This document shows, piece by piece, positions 1 to 7,251 of a stretch of DNA of 64,000 nt. The stretch is from contig JAIQFH010000012.1 in NCBI GenBank assembly GCA_020073385.1, forward strand, positions 62,001-126,000. Direction: 5' to 3'. Below the pieces are notes generated by a model, which made no database searches, had not been told where the DNA came from, and saw only the letters and a list, made by a program, of their open reading frames with translations. Origin of the DNA: Terriglobia bacterium (GTDB lineage: Bacteria; Acidobacteriota; Terriglobia; Terriglobales; Acidobacteriaceae). A program made the position numbers and the translations under genes. Every line of letters begins with the position of its first letter. Positions within the stretch are counted from its first letter, which is position 1.

Positions 1-477
1 TCCTGGCGCATCGGGCAGCGGCGGCCGGTGCGTGTGAAGTTCCTTTGCTGCGAAGGCACGATGCAGACGGCCTGCTTGCGGCTGATGGGCAAAAAACTCC
101 TGGTAGCGCTCACCATGGAAGGCAAGTTTGCCGGCGAGGGGCTGCAGTCGATCGACGAAGACGATGACATGCTCTCGGCGATGGCGCGGGAACTGGTCGA
201 GAGAAACGGCATCGGTGAAAGTGCTGATTCCGTGTGGAAAGCTCTGAGCGCAGAACATCAGAAGCTATTTCCCGCAGCTTCTCGCTCCCTCGACGATTCG
301 CGCTCGAGCGAAACCTTGGCCAATCTGCTGCCCAACCAGCACGGTCCTGCCGCCCTCGTCGAAGAGGCCATCGCTGGCGATTCGGTCTTGGTCTTTGGGC
401 AACGACCAGGATCGCTGGCAGGCCGAAAGCCGCGTTGCAGGCCGACTGTCCCGGAACAGGCGTCGCTATTCGGTTAG
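1..477 (+). CDS. C-terminal end of an SNF2-type DEAD/DEAH helicase (5' end outside window)
   Basis: The reading frame is open from base 1 and ends at a TAG at 475-477, so the start lies upstream of the window. The first residues read SWRIGQRRPVRVKF. This matches helicase motif VI of SNF2-family ATPases (the RIGQ box), followed by the usual short tail in which a threonine-methionine-glutamine stretch leads into a helix ending in a lysine-rich 'LMGKKLLVALTMEGKF' segment. The family translocates on duplex DNA using ATP. Long SNF2 helicases of this kind are often found on plasmids and integrative elements next to DUF932 genes, and a DUF932 gene follows about 0.5 kb downstream. Only the last ~158 residues are visible, so the ATPase core cannot be checked. 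The final ~60 residues look low in conservation. Confidence 0.7.
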   Translation, partial: SWRIGQRRPVRVKFLCCEGTMQTACLRLMGKKLLVALTMEGKFAGEGLQSIDEDDDMLSAMARELVERNGIGESADSVWKALSAEHQKLFPAASRSLDDSRSSETLANLLPNQHGPAALVEEAIAGDSVLVFGQRPGSLAGRKPRCRPTVPEQASLFG

Positions 478-517
478 GGTTGATGAAACTCAGAGGACGG
501 TAAGAACAGTCTTCGCC

Positions 518-892
518 TTACAGCGCCCAGTCTTCTGGTGGAGATTGGATGCCCCAGACGTTGCCCGGTTCGTCCAGCGCCATTCCCAACAGCCAAAGCC
601 TTTGGTACTGCCCCATCGAGATACAGTTCACCACCCGCGCCGTGACGTTCCCGCTCGGAGGAAGTCTCCCCAGGCGTACCGTCGCTCCAATTTCCAAGGG
701 ACGGCCGAACCGTGCGGCGCATCCCTGGGGGTTCACCAGGATGACCAAGCATTCGTCGGAAAACGGTTGGGACGGATCCAGGCTGGTGAGAGTGATAGGG
801 ATCTTGCACGGAATTCGAGTGCCCCGGCGGAGGCCAGCTTTCTTGTCTGTCGAACCCACACTCAAGTCTATCGGTTCGCGACACCACCTCAA
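518..892 (-). CDS. PilZ-like domain protein
   Basis: This 124-residue minus-strand ORF starts with an RRGTRIPCKIPITL segment that resembles the RxxxR entry of PilZ domains. A series of beta strands follows, with a central 'LVNPQGCAARFGRPLEIG' that aligns with the (D/N)xSxxG region, and the last strand ends in a tryptophan-glycine-isoleucine. PilZ domains bind cyclic-di-GMP, but the second arginine spacing and the DxSxxG motif are imperfect here (NPQGC), so c-di-GMP binding is doubtful. Short stand-alone proteins of this type are common in acidobacteria. The longest frame starts at a TTG; a GTG at 859 is another possible start. It is convergent with the helicase fragment. The domain call is by pattern only. 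Confidence 0.6.
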   Translation of the reverse strand: MRWCREPIDLSVGSTDKKAGLRRGTRIPCKIPITLTSLDPSQPFSDECLVILVNPQGCAARFGRPLEIGATVRLGRLPPSGNVTARVVNCISMGQYQRLWLLGMALDEPGNVWGIQSPPEDWAL

Positions 893-965
893 AGATGCCG
901 CGCTAGCGTTCCGATTTCGTAACTAGAGCTCGTATTTCTACCCAAAACACAAGGAGGAAAACAGT

Positions 966-1700
966 ATGTCAGAAACTAGTACGCTCATTGGCTATAGCGG
1001 CCGGACGATTGGCCGCGAAGAACTGATGCTGGTGCCCACACCACCGGCGACCGAAACTCACCGCCCGATCCCTCACCACGAGATCGTGCGGGCACTGATC
1101 GAGACACTCGGGTTTCGCCACATCGGAGTCGTCCACGACGAATACGCGATATCGCCGGACGGCATGAAGATGTTCGGTGTGCTCGATCTCGCAAGCGAAA
1201 TGCAGGGCTGCCGTTTCTCGATCGGCTTGCGCAACTCGCACGACAAAAGCATGCGCCTCGCGATGACCTGCGGTTATCGCGTCTTCGTGTGCTCGAACAT
1301 GGCGTTTGCGGGAGACTTCACTCCGGTGCTCGCCAAACACTCGAAGTCATTTTCCCTGATCGATTGCATCTCGGTGGGCGTTGATCGGATGCAGCGGAAC
1401 TTCGAGCCGATGCAAAAGCAGGTAGAGACATGGCAACGAAGCGAACTCACCGATGTCACTGCCAAGATCGTCATCTACGAGGCTTTCGTCGAGGGCAGGC
1501 TCGAAGCCCCGAAGCACCTTGCTCGCACGGTTCATGACCTCTACTTCGAGCCGAAGTACGAGGAATTCCGATCGCGAACCATCTGGAGTCTCTCCAACGC
1601 GTTCACGTCGGCATTCAAGGAACTGGAGCCGATTCCGCAATTCAGAGCCACGGCGAAGCTGGGTGAATTCCTTGAAGCTCGGTTCTCACAGTCGTTCTAG
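966..1700 (+). CDS. DUF932 (phage/plasmid-like) protein
   Basis: The ORF encodes 244 residues preceded by a strong ribosome site (aaggagg, 8 bases before the ATG). The sequence has the features of the DUF932 family found on phages, plasmids and integrative elements: an N-terminal helical part (HHEIVRALIETLGF), the central 'NSHDKSMRLAMTCGYRVFVC' block where the family has a conserved N-S-hydrophobic pattern, and a C-terminal helical part ending in a segment of the type 'NAFTSAFKEL'. The biochemical function of the family is unknown; some members sit beside helicases and recombination genes. A degraded second copy lies at about 11,930-12,275 on the minus strand. The gene is intact, with an unusually good ribosome site for this neighbourhood. 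Confidence 0.8.
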   Translation: MSETSTLIGYSGRTIGREELMLVPTPPATETHRPIPHHEIVRALIETLGFRHIGVVHDEYAISPDGMKMFGVLDLASEMQGCRFSIGLRNSHDKSMRLAMTCGYRVFVCSNMAFAGDFTPVLAKHSKSFSLIDCISVGVDRMQRNFEPMQKQVETWQRSELTDVTAKIVIYEAFVEGRLEAPKHLARTVHDLYFEPKYEEFRSRTIWSLSNAFTSAFKELEPIPQFRATAKLGEFLEARFSQSF

Positions 1701-1950
1701 GCTGCAGGGCGGTGTCGGCCCGCCGCCCCTTTTCAACCAGTAATTCCGTCTTGCTTAAAACCCCCCGATGCGGGGGATATTGCGTGTGAGTTCGTTACGA
1801 GGGCCGACCAATTTGGCCACGACCTGTGCTCTATCTGTCGAAAATAGCTGGAGAACTCCTTGGCAGCAGGGTTTATGGGTACAAGCCGACGGGTGTGATC
1901 GCCACTAGCACGGGTGAAGGTGTATGTTCTCAGCCTCGCAGGTCCTAATC

Positions 1951-2451
1951 TCATTCGTGCAACTGTTCTGCCAGGTAATTGGCGATCCCGATTTCTTCTA
2001 TGGAATGAAGTTGCGCTTCCAGGTAGTCCACGTGCCTTTCCTCGTCCTTAATCATTTGCTCGAACAAGAAGCGGGAACCTTCGTCTCCTGCCTCGACGCA
2101 GACTTTCACTGCCTGGTTATATTGGCGAACGGCATCGTGTTCGTCCTTGAGGTTGACTTCCATTTGCTGTTGTACATTGCGGCCAAGCTGAGGCTTCAAA
2201 GCGACGTCTACACTGGGCACTTCGTCCAGAAAGATGACGCGCTCAATCAATCCTTCAGCGTGTTTCATTTCTTCGATGGCGCGTGCCTTCGTGCGTTGTC
2301 CGAGACGCTTGTACCCCCAGTTCTGGCACATTTCAGACTGGGTCATGTATTGCACGATAGCCGTCAATTCAGCACTAAGCCAGCATCTCCGTCGCTCGCG
2401 CATCGGCATGAATCTTGTGGGCCACGTTTTCTGCGGATGCACCGTCGGCAA
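1951..2451 (-). CDS. bfr: Bacterioferritin with its native 5' end missing
   Basis: From LSAELTAIVQYM onward the protein is a clear bacterioferritin, the iron-storage and detoxification cage. Ferroxidase-type ligands are present: Glu in SAELTAI, Glu and His in EEMKHAE, a central Glu in the NLKDEHDAV region, and Glu/His in KDEERHVDYLE. The methionine of EEMKHAE is the expected haem ligand. The normal first ~12 residues (Met...ALN-E-x) are absent. Upstream of about 2,385 the DNA is instead the methyltransferase part of the neighbouring ferredoxin gene, read in another frame, so the ATG at 2451 gives an unrelated N-terminus (MPTVHPQKTW...). The two ORFs overlap by 77 bases. This looks like a deletion that fused two formerly separate genes. 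Expression might come from Met at 2409 or 2403. Helix A is nearly complete, so partial function is possible. Confidence 0.8.
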   Translation of the reverse strand: MPTVHPQKTWPTRFMPMRERRRCWLSAELTAIVQYMTQSEMCQNWGYKRLGQRTKARAIEEMKHAEGLIERVIFLDEVPSVDVALKPQLGRNVQQQMEVNLKDEHDAVRQYNQAVKVCVEAGDEGSRFLFEQMIKDEERHVDYLEAQLHSIEEIGIANYLAEQLHE

Positions 2452-2926
2452 CGGCCGTAAATACGTCCACTTCTAGCGCCGTGAGCACCGCCCTGCTGGA
2501 CATGAAACCTCGAATCATCTCGTTGAGATCGTCGGGCAGAATGCCGGTTTCGTCTCTAGCCTTTACCATCGCCCGATAGTGGTCGCGATGCTCTTTCGCT
2601 TGTGCATACATCGCGTGCGAGTCGCCCCATGCGAGTCGCGACACAACCTTGCCCGACAATAAGTGCGAATTCACTATTTCTGGAACATCTTCTTCTCTGA
2701 CTTTGTGATACCAGACTCCTTCCGGATAGGTGATCATGACCGGTCCCTCGTCGCACAAGCCGAGGCATCCACAGGTAGTGACCTGGACTTGATCGTCCAG
2801 TCCTTGGCCGGCTAATTCGCGTTCCAAGGCCTGCAAGACTCGCCGTGAGCCATTGCCAGGGTAGGATGTAGCACCTTCGGGCTTTCCTTGGGTGCAGATG
2901 AATACGTGCTGACGAAAAGGCTCCAT
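2375..2926 (-). CDS. Thioredoxin-like [2Fe-2S] ferredoxin fused to truncated methyltransferase
   Basis: Residues 5-100 match the thioredoxin-fold ferredoxin family: FICTQG at the first ligand (C11), then TTCGCLGLCDEGPVMITYPEG with C54 and C58 at the last two ligand positions. The second ligand, expected near residue 22 (usually S-C or C-C before the G-N-G turn), is tyrosine (codon TAC; TGC would be Cys), so the cluster site appears to lack one cysteine, though the extra C52 might substitute. Residues ~130-183 (DDLNEMIRGFMSSRAVLTALEVDVF) resemble the N-terminal dimerisation domain of O-methyltransferases. The ORF stops right after it, where bacterioferritin sequence begins. The start has a good ribosome site (taggagg, 7 bases upstream). 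A CRP/FNR-like palindrome lies about 100 bases upstream. Confidence 0.72.
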   Translation of the reverse strand: MEPFRQHVFICTQGKPEGATSYPGNGSRRVLQALERELAGQGLDDQVQVTTCGCLGLCDEGPVMITYPEGVWYHKVREEDVPEIVNSHLLSGKVVSRLAWGDSHAMYAQAKEHRDHYRAMVKARDETGILPDDLNEMIRGFMSSRAVLTALEVDVFTAVADGASAENVAHKIHADARATEMLA

Positions 2927-3026
2927 GTGCGACCTCCTACGGCCAGACTAGGCCGCGACGAGCTTGGCTACAACAGCTCGCCGTAGGGCCAACTCCAAAG
3001 TCTGCTATTCGATTGGGCTTTCCGCC

Positions 3027-3040
3027 GTGATGCATGTCAC
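3027..3040. promoter_or_regulatory. CRP/FNR-type palindrome GTGA-N6-TCAC
   Basis: GTGATGCATGTCAC is a perfect GTGA-N6-TCAC palindrome of the kind bound by CRP/FNR-family regulators. It lies ~100 bases upstream of the ferredoxin/bacterioferritin start at 2926, in a region with no gene. It is one of four such sites in this part of the window (also 4037, 7191 and 9999). Confidence 0.55.
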
Positions 3041-3084
3041 ACATAGTACGCACGACGAATGATTCGGGCCCGAGCGGTTGGTTG

Positions 3085-3426
3085 TCAGCTTGGTCTTAAG
3101 TTGGTCCCAGAATTGACCAGAAACGACCAAGAATCGTCTTTTTGTAGGAGATCATCGAGGAATTGGCGCCAGTCAGGACTGAGTTCGGGAGAGAAGCCAA
3201 TCCGCTCCGGCAGCGGTTTGTTGATGTTCGTGGTCGCGAGTGCAAGGCGCTTGATCCTCTCTCTGATTGTGTGCATCACTGGATCGGCGAGAACGAAGCC
3301 GCGGCGCACGATGTTAACATCCACTTTCCTTCCAGAAACACCGATCCAAAGCTCCACAACATCAGGCGGCAAGTCTTCAGCGCCGCGAGGCGGGCGTTCC
3401 ACGTACTCGATCTTAAGCTTGCCCAT
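3085..3426 (-). CDS. Hypothetical protein, 113 residues
   Basis: The chosen start is the ATG at 3426 (MGKLKIEYVERPP), because GGAG lies 7 bases before it; the ATG at 3441 and the longer frame have poorer signals and low-complexity N-termini. The sequence is a short soluble protein with alternating beta-type stretches (VVELWIGVSGRKVDVNIV) and a C-terminal helix (WRQFLDDLLQKD). No membrane segment, signal peptide or metal motif is visible. I do not recognise a family. The frame has coding-like composition and sits on the same strand as its neighbours 3476-3832 and 2375-2926. Existence is likely; function is unknown. Confidence 0.5.
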   Translation of the reverse strand: MGKLKIEYVERPPRGAEDLPPDVVELWIGVSGRKVDVNIVRRGFVLADPVMHTIRERIKRLALATTNINKPLPERIGFSPELSPDWRQFLDDLLQKDDSWSFLVNSGTNLRPS

Positions 3427-3475
3427 ACTTGGCTCCGCCATGGCTCGGGCTTTGATCGGTGCCCGCCCGCATGCA

Positions 3476-3832
3476 TCACTTTTCCACCAGGCAGTATTCG
3501 CCGAGTTTCTTGTCCTTGTCGGGCGGGGCAGTGTCTGTCGTAGCCGCGGATTCTGGATAGACCTCGATGTCCCTGCACTCATACATTCCGAAATTCTTCG
3601 GAAGCTCCACCATTAGGTAGTTGCCGTTTTTCAGGTTCGTGCAACCCGGTGCCCCTTGGTTGCATTGTAGCTGGTAAGCCTTGCCTGCTTTCAGGACCTC
3701 CAAGATCACGACGCCATTGTTCAGTTCGCTGCTTCTTACCGTGATGAAGGATTTTTCCTGCGCCGACATTTCCGCTGACCCAAACAGGAGCAAGAGGGAC
3801 AGCAAAAGGAAGGGAGTAATTTCTTTTTTCAT
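3476..3832 (-). CDS. Secreted hypothetical protein, 118 residues
   Basis: The start is placed at MKKEITPFLLLSLLLLFGS (ATG at 3832), which gives a textbook signal peptide of two lysines, a long leucine-rich core, then a small-residue site near AEMSAQ. A purine-rich aagggggtgcgt precedes it. The mature part is ~95 residues with three cysteines (CNQGAPGC and YECRD), plus a fourth near the C-terminus (EYCLVEK), suggesting exported, perhaps disulphide-bonded, beta-rich structure. I do not recognise a family. An imperfect TGTGA-N6-GCACA palindrome lies at 3913-3928, about 80 bases upstream, so this gene may share the CRP/FNR-like control seen at neighbouring genes. Confidence 0.6.
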   Translation of the reverse strand: MKKEITPFLLLSLLLLFGSAEMSAQEKSFITVRSSELNNGVVILEVLKAGKAYQLQCNQGAPGCTNLKNGNYLMVELPKNFGMYECRDIEVYPESAATTDTAPPDKDKKLGEYCLVEK

Positions 3833-4036
3833 ACGCACCCCCTTTGGGTAAAAGCCCAAACTTTCCCCGGCTCGTTCTAATTAAATCTTTTCGCAACTGG
3901 CAGATCCGTGTCTGTGATAGGAGGCACAGAGTGCACGATCCTTACATCTCAAACCTGTGGCCTCGGACTCTGGCCATGCAGGTTTGGGAGTTCCTTCTCT
4001 CCCCTTCGCAATCGCTGCCGGTACACACTTCGCATA

Positions 4037-4050
4037 GTGATCTCGATCAC
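4037..4050. promoter_or_regulatory. CRP/FNR-type palindrome upstream of hsp20
   Basis: GTGATCTCGATCAC is a perfect GTGA-N6-TCAC palindrome centred ~83 bases before the presumed hsp20 start at 4126. The inner TGATCTCGATCA also resembles an FNR box (TTGAT-N4-ATCAA) at its core, so the cognate factor could be FNR-like or CRP-like. Confidence 0.55.
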
Positions 4051-4125
4051 TGACTTTTGTGAACCTAGGTCGTTCTGTAAGAAGAGGGGGATGACAGATG
4101 GCAGTGACCTGCAAGGAGGTATGTT

Positions 4126-4603
4126 ATGAAATCTCTGGCGCGTTTGGCAGCCGTTCCAGGAATTCACCTCACTCCAAAGGCAAATGAACCGACTGTTCGG
4201 CAATTTCTTTGGTAGGACACAATTGATGCCGTTTGAAGAGAATCTCAGCGGCTGGGAGTTCGGTCCGCCCGTGGACATCTACGAGGATGACCAAAAACTC
4301 ACATTCAAAGTGGAAGTGCCGGGGATTGACGAAAAGGACGTCAAGGTCGAGATCGAGAACAATGTTCTAACGGTGCGCGGAGAACGCAAGCTCGCGAAGG
4401 ACATCAAAGAAGAAAACTTCCGCCGCATGGAGCGTCATTATGGCGCCTTCTCGCGTTCCTTCACGCTTCCAAACACGGTGGATCCGGAGAAGATTGAGGC
4501 AAATTACACCCATGGCGTACTAACGATTCAGATGCCCAAACTCGCCGGAGCCAGGCCAAAACAAATCAAGGTGAATGTGCCTAAGGCGCTGAAGGCCGCG
4601 TAG
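4126..4603 (+). CDS. Small heat-shock protein Hsp20, with apparent 1-base frameshift near the start
   Basis: Residues from MNRLFGNFF (ATG at 4184) to the end form an Hsp20/alpha-crystallin chaperone. The alpha-crystallin domain starts at PPVDIYEDDQKLTFKVEVPG, contains VEIENNVLTVRGER, and ends with the A-N-Y-x-x-G-V-L motif (ANYTHGVLTIQMPK). sHsps are ATP-independent holdases. Upstream, the family's usual start is visible but in another frame: ATG at 4126 has aaggaggt 5 bases before it and encodes MKSLAR. The expected WQPFQEFTSLQRQ then reads in the frame of 4145-4184. One extra base at about 4141-4145 explains this. Without correction, translation would need the weakly signalled internal ATG at 4184, losing ~19 residues of the oligomerisation arm. 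It may be a real mutation or a sequencing error. Confidence 0.85.
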
Positions 4604-4773
4604 TCAGCGCACGGAGGGTCCCTTCGCTCTCCTTCTTCTTGTTCTTGCATCCGGAGGAAAGTGGCCGCACGAGGCGGCGTCACGAGTGCGAATTTGCCAC
4701 GGAGCAGAGAAGTAGGCCGACAGGTGGTCTTCTCGGGTAGAGCGAGGCACATTCCAGGAGAGGCGGGTGTGCC

Positions 4774-4920
4774 ATGTTTCAAACTTTGGACGAACAAATC
4801 GAGACGACCGAAGGCGGTCGTGCCACTATTCGAGCGCGGTTAGTCCGTTTCGCGGGCATAGCTGTCATCTTGGTGGTCTTGTTCGCAGGATTATACTTCG
4901 CAATCGTGTCCTTCGAATGA
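4774..4920 (+). CDS. Small single-pass membrane protein, 48 residues
   Basis: The short frame from ATG 4774 to TGA 4918-4920 encodes MFQTLDEQIE at the N-terminus, a charged ~15-residue linker (TTEGGRATIRARLVR) and one clean transmembrane segment (FAGIAVILVVLFAGLYFAIV), ending in SFE. An aggaga/gaggcgg purine run lies ~10 bases upstream. Arginines before the helix predict a cytoplasmic N-terminus. I recall similar tiny proteins beginning MF(E/Q)TLDEQ in acidobacterial genomes, but I cannot search for them here. The function is unknown. It sits between hsp20 and the 126-residue hypothetical gene on the same strand and may be co-transcribed. Confidence 0.55.
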   Translation: MFQTLDEQIETTEGGRATIRARLVRFAGIAVILVVLFAGLYFAIVSFE

Positions 4921-4982
4921 ACTCCGCTCTCGGAGTCGCCGAAGGGAAGGAGGATGCAAAGGATTCTTAGCGGGAGGGCCCT

Positions 4983-5363
4983 ATGGCAGCCACCAAGGAT
5001 AGACTTCAAGTTTTGAGGAATGAGTTGCAGTTCTTAGAGAGCGGTGGTTACCGCTTCCCGATTCAATGGAGGTCGGCGCGAATTTTCGAAGACTCGCCGA
5101 GCTGTCCCAAGGATCGGTGGTCGGCTTGCCCGCATGGCAACTGTGTGTTATTGGATTTTGTCCCGGAGCAGAGCCATCACGAAGCGATTCCTTGTCGCTA
5201 CATTCCGTTAAATGAAACCGGCGAAACCTTAAACACTTTGTACAGCACGGGTACAAACGAGGAGATTCAAGAGACTCTTCGAGAATGGCTGCTAAAGACA
5301 ATCACAGAACTTGAACAATCAACCCACGCTGAAATGCTCTGGCGGCAGGAAAAGGCAGGGTAG
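4983..5363 (+). CDS. Hypothetical protein, 126 residues
   Basis: A soluble protein starting MAATKDRLQVLRNELQFLESGGY, with an N-terminal helix followed by a compact cysteine-containing middle (SCPKDRWSACPHGNCVLLDF) and a C-terminal helix that ends EMLWRQEKAG. The C-x8-C-x4-C pattern could bind a metal, but no known zinc motif is complete. A gggaggg purine run precedes the start by 5 bases. It precedes the GalT-like gene by 21 bases, so the two are probably co-transcribed. I do not recognise a named family. Coding status is well supported by the ribosome site and spacing. Confidence 0.65.
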   Translation: MAATKDRLQVLRNELQFLESGGYRFPIQWRSARIFEDSPSCPKDRWSACPHGNCVLLDFVPEQSHHEAIPCRYIPLNETGETLNTLYSTGTNEEIQETLREWLLKTITELEQSTHAEMLWRQEKAG

Positions 5364-5384
5364 TGGAATCGGGAATGGGCTGGA

Positions 5385-6434
5385 GTGCAAGTGTCCCAAA
5401 TGAGGAAGGACGTTTTTACCGGTCGCTGGGTGATCATGGCTGATTCCACAGCGGTCCGTCCTTCCGATTTCCATTTTGACAGGTTCTTCAAGGAAACAAC
5501 CTTCTGTCCATTCTGCGAAACAAACGAAGCCTCCACACCCCCGGAAGTCTTTGCCATTCGAAAGCCGGGTTCGCCTGCGAACGGGTCCGGCTGGTCCGTA
5601 CGCGTGGTGCCAAACGTCGCCCCGCGATTACGAATCGAAGGCGAATTGGGACGGCGGGCCGAAGGCTTCCACGATCTGATGAACGGGGTGGGCGCACACG
5701 AGATCGTTGCCGAGACGCCTCGCCACGACCGTAGCCTCCACGAACTTGAAATCGAGGAGATCGGTGACGTAATCCGAGCTTATATAGCGCGCATCGTCGA
5801 TCTGGAGGGTGATAAGCGGATGCGCTACGTGCTGATCTTCAAGAACCATGGCGAAGAAGCCGGCGCTCACACCATTAGTCATTCAATCTCGCAATTGATG
5901 GCTCTCTCGGTAACGCCGCGCACGGTTAAGACCAAACTCATAACGGCTCGCGATTATTTTGCTTTAAAGGAACGATGCATCTACTGCGATGTGCTCCAGC
6001 AAGAGCTAAAGCAGAAAACCCGATTGATTGCTGAGAACGAGGATTTTGTCGCGTTCGCTCCTTTCGCCTCGCGTTTTCCATTCGAGATGGCAATAGTTCC
6101 CAAATTCCACGACAGCGCCTTCAGTCGTATCAGCCCGACGCAGATTGAGGGCCTGGCCCGGATCCTGCGCGATGTCTTGCAGAGGTTGGATCATACTCTG
6201 GGAGGGCCGCCCTACAACTTATCGTTGCAAGACAGACCATTTCTGCGACCCAGAGCAGGATATTGGAACACCATCGAAGACGACTTCCACTGGCACGTGG
6301 AGATCCTTCCGCAAATTGCCCGTATCACGGGATTCGAGTGGGCGTCCGGATTTTTCTACAATCCAGTACCGCCGGAAGTGGCTGCTCGATGTCTCTCGCC
6401 TGTTGCGGATGCTGAACCCGATCGACGTGGGTGA
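5385..6434 (+). CDS. GalT-like (HIT superfamily) nucleotidyltransferase lacking the catalytic nucleophile
   Basis: The 349-residue protein follows the galactose-1-phosphate uridylyltransferase fold: RKDVFTGRWVIMA at the start, a CPFC zinc pair near residue 42, GVGAHEIVAETP with the third zinc-ligand histidine, the NHGEEAGA loop, a second CIYC near residue 200, and HWHVEILP near the end. In GalT the active site reads H-P-H-S-Q (or H-T-H-S-Q), the second His being the uridylylated nucleophile. Here the loop is ISHSISQL: the first His and the Gln are kept, but isoleucine sits at the nucleophile position. Classical uridylyl transfer would therefore be lost unless another residue substitutes. The start may be GTG 5385 or ATG 5400. 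The neighbours are stress-type genes, not galactose genes. Confidence 0.75.
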   Translation: MQVSQMRKDVFTGRWVIMADSTAVRPSDFHFDRFFKETTFCPFCETNEASTPPEVFAIRKPGSPANGSGWSVRVVPNVAPRLRIEGELGRRAEGFHDLMNGVGAHEIVAETPRHDRSLHELEIEEIGDVIRAYIARIVDLEGDKRMRYVLIFKNHGEEAGAHTISHSISQLMALSVTPRTVKTKLITARDYFALKERCIYCDVLQQELKQKTRLIAENEDFVAFAPFASRFPFEMAIVPKFHDSAFSRISPTQIEGLARILRDVLQRLDHTLGGPPYNLSLQDRPFLRPRAGYWNTIEDDFHWHVEILPQIARITGFEWASGFFYNPVPPEVAARCLSPVADAEPDRRG

Positions 6435-6504
6435 GAATGCGCTGATCGCTCTCCCACGGTTCTGGACCCAGGAAGTCAAGTGGCATCATAAGCAGGAGGT
6501 GGCT

Positions 6505-7131
6505 ATGCGGAAATCGCTGTTCAGTATCGTGCTCGTCTGTGTCAGCTGTTTGCTCGCCCAAGACTTGAAACCTATCGCTCTGCCGTCACCTCAGACTGAA
6601 GGCGGCCGACCGCTAATGCAAGTGCTCAAGGATCGAAAGACCTCCCGAGACTTTGCTCCGGACAAGCTTCCACAACAACTGCTCTCGAATCTCTTGTGGG
6701 CAGCATTCGGCGTGAATCGTCCGGGTGGTAAGCGGACCGCACCCTCTGCGATGAACTGGCAGGAAATCGACATCTACGTAGCCACGGCGGACGGTCTCTT
6801 TCTCTATGACGCCAAGGGCAACCGACTCGAACACGTTTTGGCACAGGACATTCGTCCGGCCACCGGCACACAATCTTTCGTTGCTGCGGCACCGGTGGAC
6901 CTCGTCTACGTGGCAGATCTTTCCAAGGCTAGCTCGGGTCCGGACACCGAGTTGTTTACGGCGGCGGACGCGGGCTTCATCGCCCAGAACGTATACCTGT
7001 TTTGCGCGTCCGAGAACCTGGCCACGGTCGTCCGTGGCTCGGTTGATCGAGGCGCTCTCGCGAAAGTGATGAAGCTGCATCCGCAACAGAAAATCATTCT
7101 GGCGCAAACCGTCGGATACCCGAAGAAATAG
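6505..7131 (+). CDS. Exported nitroreductase-family (SagB/ThcOx-like) protein
   Basis: The start at ATG 6505 is fixed by aggaggt 5 bases upstream and by the signal peptide MRKSLFSIVLVCVSCLLAQD that follows. The mature ~190 residues match short nitroreductases of the SagB/ThcOx type. RKTSRDFAPDKLPQQLLSNL is the usual R-x-S-x-R-x-F FMN-binding start, NRPGGKRTAPSAMNWQEID is the central P-S-A block, and the end reads ATVVRGSVDRGALAKVM...QTVGYPKK. The family binds FMN and reduces or oxidises small substrates with NAD(P)H, but the natural substrate of these exported versions is not known. A longer frame starting at 6145 overlaps the GalT-like gene and is not credible. Confidence 0.82.
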   Translation: MRKSLFSIVLVCVSCLLAQDLKPIALPSPQTEGGRPLMQVLKDRKTSRDFAPDKLPQQLLSNLLWAAFGVNRPGGKRTAPSAMNWQEIDIYVATADGLFLYDAKGNRLEHVLAQDIRPATGTQSFVAAAPVDLVYVADLSKASSGPDTELFTAADAGFIAQNVYLFCASENLATVVRGSVDRGALAKVMKLHPQQKIILAQTVGYPKK

Positions 7132-7190
7132 TTCAACCGCCACGTTACCTCGGCTAAGCCGACCGATGTGCTCGAAGTCCGTCTGCCGTC

Positions 7191-7204
7191 GTGATACCGA
7201 TCAC
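7191..7204. promoter_or_regulatory. CRP/FNR-type palindrome upstream of radical SAM gene
   Basis: GTGATACCGATCAC is a perfect GTGA-N6-TCAC palindrome ending 47 bases before the ATG of the radical SAM gene at 7252. Position relative to the gene is nearly identical to the site before the DUF2934 gene. Confidence 0.55.
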
Positions 7205-7251
7205 CGCACTCTCCCAGCCCAGCCGATATAGTCTGAGCTGGATGGCCACCC

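Noticed and set aside
3059-3616. Plus-strand ORF of 185 residues over 3085-3832
   Set aside because: Overlaps two minus-strand genes with better starts and a clear signal peptide; composition looks random.
6145-6504. Longer N-terminus for the nitroreductase frame
   Set aside because: It lies inside the GalT-like gene and lacks a ribosome site, whereas ATG 6505 has aggaggt and a signal peptide.
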